Shown here: one piece after another, positions 18,691-28,544 of the stretch | Layout: each line of letters opens with the position of its first letter | Numbering within the stretch: the stretch's first letter is position 1 | Assembly (NCBI GenBank): GCA_026399735.1 | Contig: JAPLQK010000024.1 | Location: 1-64,000 of the forward strand | DNA length: 64,000 nt | Source of the DNA: Pseudomonadota bacterium | GTDB taxonomy: Bacteria; Pseudomonadota; Gammaproteobacteria; Burkholderiales; Gallionellaceae | Reading direction: 5' to 3' | Notes under the pieces: generated by a model | Database searches by the model: none | What the model saw: only the letters and a program-made list of their open reading frames with translations | Told to the model about the DNA's origin: nothing | Position numbers and translations under genes: made by a program

Positions 18691-20199
18691 ATGCCATTTT
18701 TAGATTGGGTCAATAAGAATCAGGCCAAAGAAACTACCCGCGACGTGCCTTACCATCTGCTGAAACAGGAATCCGTTTATGGCGCGGGCGATGAAAACAT
18801 GCTGATACAGGGTGATAACCTGCTGGCACTCAAGGCATTGATTCCATTTTATGCCGGGCAGGTGAAGTGTATTTTCATTGATCCACCGTACAACACGCAG
18901 AGCGCATTCGATCATTACGACGATAAATTGGAGCATAGCCAGTGGCTTTCTATGATGTATCCGCGCTTGGTGCTGCTGCGCGAAATGCTGGCTGAGGACG
19001 GTTGCATCTGGGTCACGATTGATGATAATGAGGCTCACTATCTGAAGGTGCTGATGGATGAGGTGTTTGGTCGCAGGAATTTTGTGTCAAATGTCCTATG
19101 GCAGAAAAGAACCTCTCCTGATGCCCGTATTCAACTTGGAGCCGCTCATGACCATGTTATGGTCTTCGCTAAGGAAATTGAGAGAGTTAAGTTTAACAAA
19201 CTCTCTCTTTCCCCGGAGCAGGCTCAGAATTTCAAAAACCCTGACAATGATCGGCGAGGCCCTTGGGCATCCACAGATTTCACCGCTCAAGGCTGGCGAC
19301 CCAACCAGATGTACAAGTTACAATCGCCGAGCGGCGTTGAGTTTGAACCGCCTCCTGGGCGTTGCTGGTCAAACATTGAGAGTGAGTATCGTCGGCTTCT
19401 AGCTGAAGGGCGCATGTACTTTGGTAAGAACGATACTGCGCGTCCACGGGTGAAGAACTATCTTTCTGAAAGCGATGGAATTAGCTCGTGGTCATGGTGG
19501 GGTAACTCAGAGGTCGGGCATAACCAAGAAGCGAAAAAAGAAATTAACGTGCTGTTTGGGGCTGATGATGCCTTTGGCACGCCAAAGCCAGAACGACTTT
19601 TACAGCGAATTATCAGCCTTTCAACCAAGCCCGGCGATCTTGTGCTTGATAGCTTTCTGGGTAGCGCAACCACCTCTGTCGTAGCCCATAAAATGGGTCG
19701 CCGCTATATCGGTATCGAAATGGGTGAACATGCCCGCACTCACTGCATCCCGCGTTTGCAGAAGGTTATCGACGGTGAGCAAGGTGGTATCAGTGAGGCG
19801 GTCGATTGGAAAGGCGGTGGCGGATTCCGTTTCTGCACGCTGGGCGAACCAGCGTTTGATTCGCATGGACGCATCAACACGGCTGTGCATTTCGAGACTT
19901 TGGCGGCTTACGTGTGGCACTATGAAACGAGCGTACCCGGACAGCAAACATTCGACAAGCCACTGCTGGGAATTGAAGACGGCACAGCCTATTATTTACT
20001 GTACAACGGCATACTGGGTGATCGTCGTCCAGTAAGCGGCAATGTATTGACTCATGCCGTACTGGAGACTATCAAGGAGCTATTTCCACACGACGGGCCA
20101 AAGGTGATTTACGGCGAAACAACCCGACTGGGTGCTGCCCGCCTCGCTGCTGAGAACATCACGTTCAAGCAGATTCCCTATGACGTGAAGATGCGCTGA
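18691..20199 (+). CDS. Type III-like site-specific DNA-methyltransferase (Mod)
   Basis: Beta-class order: FIDPPYNT (motif IV) before DSFLGSATTSVVAHKMGRRYIGIEM (motif I). Confidence 0.93.
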   Translation: MPFLDWVNKNQAKETTRDVPYHLLKQESVYGAGDENMLIQGDNLLALKALIPFYAGQVKCIFIDPPYNTQSAFDHYDDKLEHSQWLSMMYPRLVLLREMLAEDGCIWVTIDDNEAHYLKVLMDEVFGRRNFVSNVLWQKRTSPDARIQLGAAHDHVMVFAKEIERVKFNKLSLSPEQAQNFKNPDNDRRGPWASTDFTAQGWRPNQMYKLQSPSGVEFEPPPGRCWSNIESEYRRLLAEGRMYFGKNDTARPRVKNYLSESDGISSWSWWGNSEVGHNQEAKKEINVLFGADDAFGTPKPERLLQRIISLSTKPGDLVLDSFLGSATTSVVAHKMGRRYIGIEMGEHARTHCIPRLQKVIDGEQGGISEAVDWKGGGGFRFCTLGEPAFDSHGRINTAVHFETLAAYVWHYETSVPGQQTFDKPLLGIEDGTAYYLLYNGILGDRRPVSGNVLTHAVLETIKELFPHDGPKVIYGETTRLGAARLAAENITFKQIPYDVKMR

Positions 20200-20203
20200 C
20201 ACT

Positions 20204-22885
20204 ATGTTTGAACTCAAAACCTACCAAAAAAATACACTGACCGCGTTAAATCAGTTCCTGCAATCCTGCCGTAGTGTGCCGATTTCGGATGCGTTCCATG
20301 CGATGCTGGCAACTCAAAATCGTAGCGGCGAACGGTATCAGCCCGTGTTCGATGATGTGCCTTGCGTATGTTTGCGCATCCCAACGGGCGGCGGAAAAAC
20401 CGTGCTTGCCGCTCATGCTGTGGCACTGGCTGGCAAGGCCGTCCTTGATAGCGACTCACCTATTGCCCTGTGGCTTACGCCTTCAGACACCATTCGATCA
20501 CAGACGCTGGACGCGCTGTCCAATGCCCGGCATCCGTATCGTCAGGCATTGGCGCATTACTTCGGCGACCGTGTGCAAGTGTGTGATCTGGAAAGCCTGC
20601 AAACGATCAGCCCACATGATGTCGGCAAGGCCTGTATTGTTGTGGTTGCCACGATTCAATCCTTCAATGTCACGGATACTGCCAAGCGCAATGTTTATTC
20701 GTTCTTCGAGGAACTTGCGCCACACTTCGATAATCTGCCTGCCAATCTAACCGCCAACTTGGAGAAGGTGACGGAGGCTGATTTACAAAATCAGCGGTAT
20801 CTGACTGCTGCTGACATCGGGCGGGTGAAGTATTCCCTTGCGAACTGGTTGCACCTGCGTCAGCCCGTCGTCATCGTGGATGAGGCGCATAACAATCGCA
20901 CTGACCGATTCTTTAAGACGCTGGGCCGACTGAATCCCAGTTGTGTGGTGGAGCTTACCGCAACGCCTGTTGCCGGAAATAATGTGCTGTATCACGTATC
21001 CGCGCAAGAACTGAAAGCCGAACAGATGATTAAGCTGCCGATTGTATTGGCAGAGCATCCCGAAGGTTGGCGCGAGTGTTTGCGAGATGCGGTACTTACC
21101 CGTGACGGACTGGAATTGACGGCGCAGAAAGAAACAGACTACATACGCCCTATCGTACTGGTGCAGGCCGCGCCCAAGGGCAACGAGGCCACTGTTGACG
21201 TGGTACGTCAGCACTTGATCGAACAGGAAAACATCCCGGAAAACCAAATCGCAGTAGCGACAGGTTCACAGAAAGAGTTGGAAGGGATCAACCTGTTTGA
21301 GCGTAGTTGCCAGATTCGTTATGTCATCACCGTGGAGGCATTGAAAGAAGGTTGGGACTGCTCGTTTGCCTATGTGCTGGCATCATTGCAATCTGTGAGG
21401 TCTGCCAAGGATGTTGAGCAGTTGCTGGGGCGTGTGCTGCGTATGCCTTACGCAAAACAACGTCAACAGGATGCGCTGAATAAAGCCTACGCCCACATCG
21501 TTGCCGAAAACTTTGCCGAAGCCGCTGCCACCCTTAAAGACCGCATGGTACAAAACATGGGCTTCGAGCGACTGGAAACGGGCGCGCTGATTATCCCTCA
21601 GCAACCTTTGCCGCTGACGGGCGGGCAAGGTGGTAGCACTCCAATTGCACCTGTTATTCCCGACTGCCATATCGAAGTGCCGCAAATGCCGGACACACAG
21701 CACTGGCCTGAAGAGATCAAGGCGGCGGTACAAATTCGCGTCACGACACAAGGTGCGACGATCCTGCTGAAAGGTAATGTCGATTCGGACACATTGGCGC
21801 AAGCAGAGGCGTTTATCAGCAAGACGTTGCCAGAGAAAGCGCGTATCGCCGTCAAAGAGCAATTCGATGCGCACCGCGCTGTCCGTCAGGCACTACGCGC
21901 CCCGGCACAGTTGGGATTGAACTTCGCACTGATTCCGCAGCTTTGTTTGCAGTTGGATGGTTATCTTGAAATCGTGGAGAAGGAAACGCTGTCCAGCATT
22001 GGTGATTGGGATTTGCTCGATCAGCCCGTGCAACTTGCCGGATTTACCATCCGCGAGAGTATCAATTCGTTTGAGATTGATGTGAATGGTCAACAGGTCA
22101 AATATCGCCACATTGACGCGCAACAACTTAAACTGAACGATGTTGTCAGTCATGTTTCTGAACAAGACCTCGTGCGTTGGCTGGATTTGGAGGTGCGCAA
22201 GCCCTATGTCTCGCAGCTACAGTTGCAAGCATATTTGCTGAAGATGCTGTCGCACCTGATCCATGATCGTGGACTGACTTTAACCACATTGGTTCGGGCG
22301 CGATTCCAGCTTGCTCAAGCCGTTAGCCGCGAGATTGAGCGGTTGCGACAACTCGCAATGGAGAAGGGATTCCAAGGGCGACTGTTTGAAATGTCCGTGC
22401 CACCTGCTGATAGTTCCGTGTATTACAGCTTTGAGTTTCAGGCGGGTATGTATCCTGCTCGGCAGTGCTATCAAGGCAGCTACGAATTCAGCAAGCATTT
22501 CTACCCAGTGATTCACGACCTGCGCGAGAAAACGGGCGCGGGCAAGACTGCGGAAGAGTTCCAATGCGCGCAGGCCATTGATGCTCACCCGATGGTCAAG
22601 CAGTGGGTGCGTAACATCGAGAGGCAGGAAAAGTTTTCCTTCTGGCTGCCGACTTCCAGCGACTATTTCTATCCCGATTTTGTGGCGGAACTCACCGATG
22701 GTCGTGTGTTAGCTGTCGAGTACAAAGGCGAACCCTACAAAACCAATGATGACTCACGCGAGAAAAAGCAGGTCGGTGATCGTTGGGAGAAATCCAGCGA
22801 TGGCCGTTGCTTATTCATGTTTGCCGTGGCAGAAGATGAGTCTGGGCGAACGGTATTCCAGCAACTTGCGGAAAAGCTGATTTGA
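20204..22885 (+). CDS. Type III-like restriction endonuclease subunit (Res), SF2 helicase plus C-terminal nuclease
   Basis: Walker A RIPTGGGKTVLAAH, DEAH VIVDEAHN, ELTATPV, LLGRVLRMPYA; C-terminal YPDFVAELTDGRVLAVEYKGE resembles a PD-ExK site. Confidence 0.93.
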   Translation: MFELKTYQKNTLTALNQFLQSCRSVPISDAFHAMLATQNRSGERYQPVFDDVPCVCLRIPTGGGKTVLAAHAVALAGKAVLDSDSPIALWLTPSDTIRSQTLDALSNARHPYRQALAHYFGDRVQVCDLESLQTISPHDVGKACIVVVATIQSFNVTDTAKRNVYSFFEELAPHFDNLPANLTANLEKVTEADLQNQRYLTAADIGRVKYSLANWLHLRQPVVIVDEAHNNRTDRFFKTLGRLNPSCVVELTATPVAGNNVLYHVSAQELKAEQMIKLPIVLAEHPEGWRECLRDAVLTRDGLELTAQKETDYIRPIVLVQAAPKGNEATVDVVRQHLIEQENIPENQIAVATGSQKELEGINLFERSCQIRYVITVEALKEGWDCSFAYVLASLQSVRSAKDVEQLLGRVLRMPYAKQRQQDALNKAYAHIVAENFAEAAATLKDRMVQNMGFERLETGALIIPQQPLPLTGGQGGSTPIAPVIPDCHIEVPQMPDTQHWPEEIKAAVQIRVTTQGATILLKGNVDSDTLAQAEAFISKTLPEKARIAVKEQFDAHRAVRQALRAPAQLGLNFALIPQLCLQLDGYLEIVEKETLSSIGDWDLLDQPVQLAGFTIRESINSFEIDVNGQQVKYRHIDAQQLKLNDVVSHVSEQDLVRWLDLEVRKPYVSQLQLQAYLLKMLSHLIHDRGLTLTTLVRARFQLAQAVSREIERLRQLAMEKGFQGRLFEMSVPPADSSVYYSFEFQAGMYPARQCYQGSYEFSKHFYPVIHDLREKTGAGKTAEEFQCAQAIDAHPMVKQWVRNIERQEKFSFWLPTSSDYFYPDFVAELTDGRVLAVEYKGEPYKTNDDSREKKQVGDRWEKSSDGRCLFMFAVAEDESGRTVFQQLAEKLI

Positions 22886-22926
22886 TCAATGCGTTATAGG
22901 TTATGAAATAGCAGGGAGCTACATCT

Positions 22927-23658
22927 ATGGCGATTCAGATTATGGAAATTCTTGGGCGTTCTATTCAAGGTGTAACCCGCCCATTTCAATGCCGATGTGA
23001 AAACGGTGAACTTTATTATGTTAAAGGTCGCGGAGCTGGCAGAAAGAGCTTGATCGCTGAATATGTATGCGGCAGATTGGCACGTAGTTTTGGATTGCCT
23101 GTTGCGGAATTTGAGGTTGTGGAGGTTCCACAAGAACTGATTGCATGGGGAAATGTTTCTGATTTACATGAGCTGGGGGCTGGACTGGCCTTCGGATCAA
23201 AGGCATTGCCTCATGTCCTAGAGTTTTCTCTTTCCAATTTGCCGGATGTGCCTCAGGAGCTGCGGAAAGATGTAGTGCTATTTGACTGGTGGATACATAA
23301 TGCAGACCGGACACTGTCCAAGCTGGGCGGCAATCCCAATCTTCTTTGGGATCAAGAAGCTCGTGGTTTGGCGGTGATCGACCATAATCAGGCATTTGAT
23401 GATTCGTTCAATCCCACCAACTTTGCAGAACTGCATGTATTTCATGCAGATTTGCCAGTAATTTTTGATGACTGGGTGGAACGGCAGGCTTATGCTGATC
23501 GTCTGGCTGCTACGATTGCTGAATTCGACTTAGCTTGCGATAATGTTCCACCTGAATGGTGGTGGGTGGATAATGGTGTCCCCGCTAGTTTTGACAGGGA
23601 TTCTGCACGGGAAATTCTGGGGCGGTTTAATGATGATAACTTTTGGAGGGTAGCGTGA
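22927..23658 (+). CDS. HipA-like kinase (HipA_2 type)
   Basis: YYVKGRGAGRKSLIAEYVCGRLARSFGLPV; DWWIHNADRTLSKLGGNPNLLWD; LAVIDHNQAFDDSF. Confidence 0.85.
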   Translation: MAIQIMEILGRSIQGVTRPFQCRCENGELYYVKGRGAGRKSLIAEYVCGRLARSFGLPVAEFEVVEVPQELIAWGNVSDLHELGAGLAFGSKALPHVLEFSLSNLPDVPQELRKDVVLFDWWIHNADRTLSKLGGNPNLLWDQEARGLAVIDHNQAFDDSFNPTNFAELHVFHADLPVIFDDWVERQAYADRLAATIAEFDLACDNVPPEWWWVDNGVPASFDRDSAREILGRFNDDNFWRVA

Positions 23659-24485
23659 TGAAAAAATATGCATGTCAGTACGCTATCGTCCGTTTCCTGC
23701 CGTATCTGGAAACAGGCGAATTTGCCAACGTGGGCATTGTTATGGCTTGTCCCGCTACAGGCTATTTCGACTTCAAGTTGATGACACGAATTCGACGAAT
23801 CTCAGCCTTTTTTGAGGAGCTTGATACTGGGATTTACCGTAGTGCCAAAAGTGACTTTCAGCAAGAGTTGAAGCGTGTTCATAATTGGCTTGACCCTCAA
23901 AAGGGTGGCATCCATACGCCAGAATTTTTACGTCTCTTTTTTGCCGAACTGACTCGTCCACGCGAGGCAATGATGCGTTTCGAGGGTGCTCGGGTATTGA
24001 TGACCGATGATCCGGCACAACAACTTGATGAGTTGTTTGGATACTACGTGGAGCGGAATTTTTCTACCAAGGCATATCAAGAGCAATTACTCGACAAGAC
24101 GGTTCGTAAGGTTTTGCTTAATGCGCAACTGAATAAGCAGTTCCAAGCTAACACCATCGGAAACACCGATTCTTATCATGCCAAATTTCCATTTGTGCAG
24201 TTTGATAATGGACGAGCCCTTAAAGCGATTAAGCCGCTGCATCTCGCACAGACCGATCCTGCTGCAATTTTCGATCACGGCTGGGCGTGGTTAGGTAAGG
24301 TACAAAAACTCAGAGCATTGCGCGTCTTACCTGAAGGCGTACTGTTTCCAGTGCAAGGACCAACAGAGGCTGAAGGTGAGCGATTCGAGATGTTTCAAGA
24401 CATCACTGCACAACTCGCAGCAAACGACGTGCAGGTTGTAGCAACTACTGAAATAGAAAAGATAGTTGCCTTCGCACGAAACTAG
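23658..24485 (+). CDS. DUF3037 domain protein
   Basis: MKKYACQYAIVRFLPYLETGEFANVGIVMACPATGYFDFKL; start overlaps HipA stop (TGATG). Confidence 0.85.
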   Translation: MKKYACQYAIVRFLPYLETGEFANVGIVMACPATGYFDFKLMTRIRRISAFFEELDTGIYRSAKSDFQQELKRVHNWLDPQKGGIHTPEFLRLFFAELTRPREAMMRFEGARVLMTDDPAQQLDELFGYYVERNFSTKAYQEQLLDKTVRKVLLNAQLNKQFQANTIGNTDSYHAKFPFVQFDNGRALKAIKPLHLAQTDPAAIFDHGWAWLGKVQKLRALRVLPEGVLFPVQGPTEAEGERFEMFQDITAQLAANDVQVVATTEIEKIVAFARN

Positions 24486-24806
24486 CACAAGCTAGGGATA
24501 ACGATCTATTTGCAAAAAACTCCACGCATTACCAAGTGCAGAAAAGCCTACGAGAGGCTTCTCAATGGTGTTACCAGCCCCAACCATTAAATCGCGCAGA
24601 CAACTGCACTATCAGGCGTCTAACAAGCCACAAAAGTGAATTATGTAGAACAAGACTGCACGAAACTGTGTTGGCTAATCTGCTGGTTATCTTCCAAGGC
24701 ATCCTGCACAGTGCGATAATAGCAAGGTTGGCATGTTCATCTAATGCATAGGGTTCGTTACGCCCCCTATTTGCCCAATTACACCTAAAGCACAGGAAAT
24801 GAAATT

Positions 24807-24828
24807 GGGGGTATCCTTGGGGGTATCA
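24807..24828. repeat. Putative attR direct repeat
   Basis: gggggtatccttgggggtatca. Confidence 0.8.
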
Positions 24829-24879
24829 TCAGTAGATTGAAGGCGGCCACTCTTTTATAATCAAATGGATACAGTCACT

Positions 24880-25384
24880 ATGCTGCTGATGATCGACAAC
24901 TACGACTCTTTCACCTACAACCTGGTACAGTATTTCAGTGAACTGGGCGCGGACGTCGAAGTGCATCGCAACGACGAAATCACCGTCGGACAAATTGAGA
25001 AAATGAACCCGCAGCATATCGTGGTATCGCCCGGCTGTCTTAGGCGTGTGCCTGGGACATCAGAGTATCGGACAGGCTTTCGGCGGCAAGATTGTCCACG
25101 CCAAACAACTGATGCACGGCAAGACTTCCTTGATCCATCACCACAGCAACAGCGTATTCACCGGCCTGCCCAATCCGTTCACCGCGACGCGCTATCACTC
25201 GCTGGTCATCGAACGCGAAAGCCTGCCGGACTGCCTGGAGATCACCGCATGGACTGATGACGGCGAAATCATGGGCGTGCGCCATAAGCGGCTTTCGGTA
25301 CACGGCGTGCAGTTTCATCCCGAATCCATCCTCACCGAACACGGCCACGACATGCTGAAAAATTTTCTGGAAGGCAAACCATGA
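24880..25384 (+). pseudogene. trpG: Anthranilate synthase component II, internal deletion and frameshift
   Basis: [52 protein letters not shown] in frame 1, [21 protein letters not shown]...[23 protein letters not shown] in another frame; residues normally between SPG and VLGVCLGH are missing. Confidence 0.85.
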
Positions 25385-26415
25385 TCACGCCGCAACAAGC
25401 GCTGACCCGGCTGATCGAACAGCGGGAAATTTTCTACGACGAGATGTTGTCGCTGATGCGGCAGATCATGAGCGGCGAAGTCTCGAGCGCCCAGATCGCG
25501 GGAATACTGGTCGGCTTGCGCGTCAAGAAGGAAACGGTCGGTGAAATCGCAGCCGCCGCGTTTGTGATGCGCGAATTCGCCACCAAAGTGCCTGTCGCAA
25601 ATCGTGAATATCTGGTGGATACCTGCGGCACGGGAGGAGACGGCATCAGCACCTTCAACGTCTCCACCACCAGCGCATTCGTCGCAGCGGCGGCCGGGGC
25701 GCGCGTCGCCAAGCACGGCGGGCGCTCGGTATCCTCAACCTGCGGCAGCGCAGATGTGCTGGAAAAGCTGGGCGTAAATCTCAACCTGACACCCGAACAA
25801 GTCGCGCGTTGCGTGGATACCATCGGCATCGGTTTCATGTTCGCGCCCAATTTTCACGGTGCGATGAAATACGCTGCCCCGGTGCGAAAAGAGCTCGGCG
25901 TGCGTACAATGTTCAACGTGCTGGGGCCGCTGACCAATCCGGCGGGCGCAGACAATCAGGTGCTGGGCGTATTCCATCCCGATCTGGTCGGCATCATGGC
26001 GCGCGTGCTGCAGCGCTTGGGCAGCCACCATGTGCTGGTCGTACACGGCGCTGACGGCATGGATGAAATATCAATAAATTCAAATAGTTACATTGCAGAA
26101 CTAAAAAACGGCGAAATCAGCGAATACACGGTGAGTCCGGAACAGTTCGGCATGAACTGCGCTTCCAACGATCTGCTCCGCGTGGAAAATGCCAGGGATG
26201 CCTGCGCAATGCTGACCAGCGTTCTGGACAACCAACCCGGCGCACCCCGAGACATCGTGCAACTGAATGCGGGCGCGGCAATTTATGTGGCGGGATTGAG
26301 TAACTCATTGAGCAATGGCATCGCCCGCGCCGGAGAAGTAATCGCCAGCGGCGCAGCCAAAGCAAAACTGGAGCAACTGATCGAATTCAGCGGGAAGCTT
26401 TCAATGAACAATTAA
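25381..26415 (+). CDS. trpD: Anthranilate phosphoribosyltransferase
   Basis: [53 protein letters not shown]. Confidence 0.97.
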   Translation: MITPQQALTRLIEQREIFYDEMLSLMRQIMSGEVSSAQIAGILVGLRVKKETVGEIAAAAFVMREFATKVPVANREYLVDTCGTGGDGISTFNVSTTSAFVAAAAGARVAKHGGRSVSSTCGSADVLEKLGVNLNLTPEQVARCVDTIGIGFMFAPNFHGAMKYAAPVRKELGVRTMFNVLGPLTNPAGADNQVLGVFHPDLVGIMARVLQRLGSHHVLVVHGADGMDEISINSNSYIAELKNGEISEYTVSPEQFGMNCASNDLLRVENARDACAMLTSVLDNQPGAPRDIVQLNAGAAIYVAGLSNSLSNGIARAGEVIASGAAKAKLEQLIEFSGKLSMNN

Positions 26416-26417
26416 AC

Positions 26418-26485
26418 AATTAGGGTCAGAGTCGATTTTTTCAGGCATTTTTTCTTAATGAGAAAAATCGACTCTGACCCTAATT
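26418..26485. repeat. REPIN/MITE-like perfect palindrome
   Basis: aattagggtcagagtcgattttt (26418-26440) and aaaaatcgactctgaccctaatt (26463-26485), 23/23 complementary with 22-nt spacer. Confidence 0.85.
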
Positions 26486-26580
26486 GCCAAAGATCTCAAG
26501 ATGGCTGATGTCAACCTCTTGAAATTCCGCATTCCCACCCCATCTACCACGCACTTTACTCACACATCAAAGGGACTGGC

Positions 26581-28479
26581 ATGACTGCAAGCACGAATCG
26601 CGAAACGATGGGATTTCAAACCGAAGTCAAACAACTTCTGCAATTGATGATTCACTCCTTGTACTCCAACCGCGAAATTTTCCTGCGCGAACTGGTATCC
26701 AATGCATCGGACGCATGCGACAAACTGCGTTTCGAAGCGCTGCACAATGACTCGATGTTCGAGAGCGATTCCGAACTGAAAATCAGCTTAAGTTACGACA
26801 AGGAAGCGCGCACGCTGACGATTAGTGACAACGGCATCGGCATGAACCGCGACGAAGTCATCAACAATCTGGGCACCATCGCAAAATCAGGTACCCGCGA
26901 ATTCTTCTCGCGTTTGAGCGGCGATCAACAAAAAGATGCCGGACTGATCGGCCAGTTCGGCGTCGGTTTCTATTCCGCATTTATCGTGGCCGACAAGGTC
27001 GTGGTCACCACACGCCGTGCCGGTGAAAATACCGATCAGGGCGTGTCCTGGGAATCGGACGGCGGCGGCGAATTCTCCATCGAAATGGTTGAAAAAGCCA
27101 GTCGCGGCACCACCATCACGCTGCATCTGCGCGAAGAACAGGATGACCTGCTCTCCGGCCACAAGATTCGCTCCATCGTTCACAAGTATTCCGACCACAT
27201 CGTTCAGCCGATCGTGATGAAAAAGGAAGAATGGAAAGACGGCGCGCAGATCACCACCGATGAAGACGAAACGGTCAATCAGGCGTCCGCCTTGTGGGCA
27301 CGTTCCAAGAACGAAATTTCAGACGACGAATACAAGGCGTTCTACCGTCATGTCGGCCACGACTACGAAGACCCGCTGGCATGGACCCATGCGCGCGTGG
27401 AAGGCCGTCAGGAATACACGCAACTGCTGTACATTCCGGGTCATGCACCGCTCGACATGTGGGATCACAACGCGCAGCACGGCATCAAGCTGTATGTGAA
27501 ACGCGTGTTCATCATGGACGATGCGGAGCAGCTGCTGCCGCCCTATCTGCGCTTCGTGCGCGGCGTGGTCGATTCCAACAATCTGCCGCTGAACGTGTCG
27601 CGTGAAATCCTTCAGGAATCCAAAGACATCAAGGCGATCCGCGAAGGCTGCACCAAGAAAGTGCTCGGCCTGCTCGAAGACATGGCTGCCAATGACACCG
27701 AAAAATATACCGAATTCTGGAGTCAGTTCGGCCAGGTGATCAAGGAAGGCGCGGGGCAGGACTTTGCCAACAAGGATCGGATCGCCGGCCTGTTGCGCTT
27801 CGCGTCCACTCACAATGACACCAGTGCTGAAAACGTCTCGTTTGCCGACTACATCGGCCGGATGAAGGAAGGTCAGGACAAGATTTATTACATCACCGCC
27901 GACACCTTCAATGCGGCAAAAAATAGCCCGCATCTGGAAGTATTCCGCAAGAAGGGTATCGAAGTGCTGCTGCTCTCAGCCCGCGTGGATGAATGGGTGG
28001 TCGGTTCACTGACTGAATTCAAGGAAAAGACGCTGGTCTCCGTTGCCAAGGGCGGACTGGATCTGGGTACGCTCGAAGATGAAGCGGAAAAACAGGATCA
28101 GGAAAAGCAAGCCTCTGATTATAAGGAACTGACTGACAAGATCAAAACCAGTCTGGACGGACGCGTCAAAGAAGTTCGCGTCACGCACCGTTTGACCGAT
28201 TCTCCGGCCTGCCTGGTTGCAGACGAAGACGACATGAGCGGCAACATGGCGCGCATGCTGAAAGCGGCAGGCCAGAAAATACCGGAAACCGTACCGTTCC
28301 TGGAAATCAATCCGCAGCATCCCGTTGTGATCCGCCTGAAGGAAGAAACGTTGCACTTCGATGATTGGGCAGCGGTGTTGTTTGACCAGGCCTTGCTGGC
28401 TGAAGGCGGCCAGCTCGACGATCCGGCAGGCTTCGTCAAGCGCATCAACCATCTGATGCTGGAAATGCGCGCCGGCTGA
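26581..28479 (+). CDS. htpG: Chaperone HtpG (Hsp90)
   Basis: [41 protein letters not shown]. Confidence 0.98.
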   Translation: MTASTNRETMGFQTEVKQLLQLMIHSLYSNREIFLRELVSNASDACDKLRFEALHNDSMFESDSELKISLSYDKEARTLTISDNGIGMNRDEVINNLGTIAKSGTREFFSRLSGDQQKDAGLIGQFGVGFYSAFIVADKVVVTTRRAGENTDQGVSWESDGGGEFSIEMVEKASRGTTITLHLREEQDDLLSGHKIRSIVHKYSDHIVQPIVMKKEEWKDGAQITTDEDETVNQASALWARSKNEISDDEYKAFYRHVGHDYEDPLAWTHARVEGRQEYTQLLYIPGHAPLDMWDHNAQHGIKLYVKRVFIMDDAEQLLPPYLRFVRGVVDSNNLPLNVSREILQESKDIKAIREGCTKKVLGLLEDMAANDTEKYTEFWSQFGQVIKEGAGQDFANKDRIAGLLRFASTHNDTSAENVSFADYIGRMKEGQDKIYYITADTFNAAKNSPHLEVFRKKGIEVLLLSARVDEWVVGSLTEFKEKTLVSVAKGGLDLGTLEDEAEKQDQEKQASDYKELTDKIKTSLDGRVKEVRVTHRLTDSPACLVADEDDMSGNMARMLKAAGQKIPETVPFLEINPQHPVVIRLKEETLHFDDWAAVLFDQALLAEGGQLDDPAGFVKRINHLMLEMRAG

Positions 28480-28513
28480 TGTGTCACCCCCGCGCTTGCG
28501 GGGATTCAGTCAT

Positions 28514-28544
28514 CAACAAAGCCGGAGCTAATCCGGCTTTGTTG
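28514..28544. terminator. Bidirectional terminator between convergent htpG and epimerase
   Basis: caacaaagccgga-gctaa-tccggctttgttg, 13-bp perfect IR. Confidence 0.8.

Larger units (their letters stand above)
10107..24828. mobile_element. Integrative element (~14.7 kb), integrase at left end
   Basis: Direct repeats gggggtatcgttgggggtatca (10107-10128) and gggggtatccttgggggtatca (24807-24828), one mismatch; P4-type integrase begins 26 bp inside the left repeat; replication, recombination and defence cargo. Confidence 0.88.
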
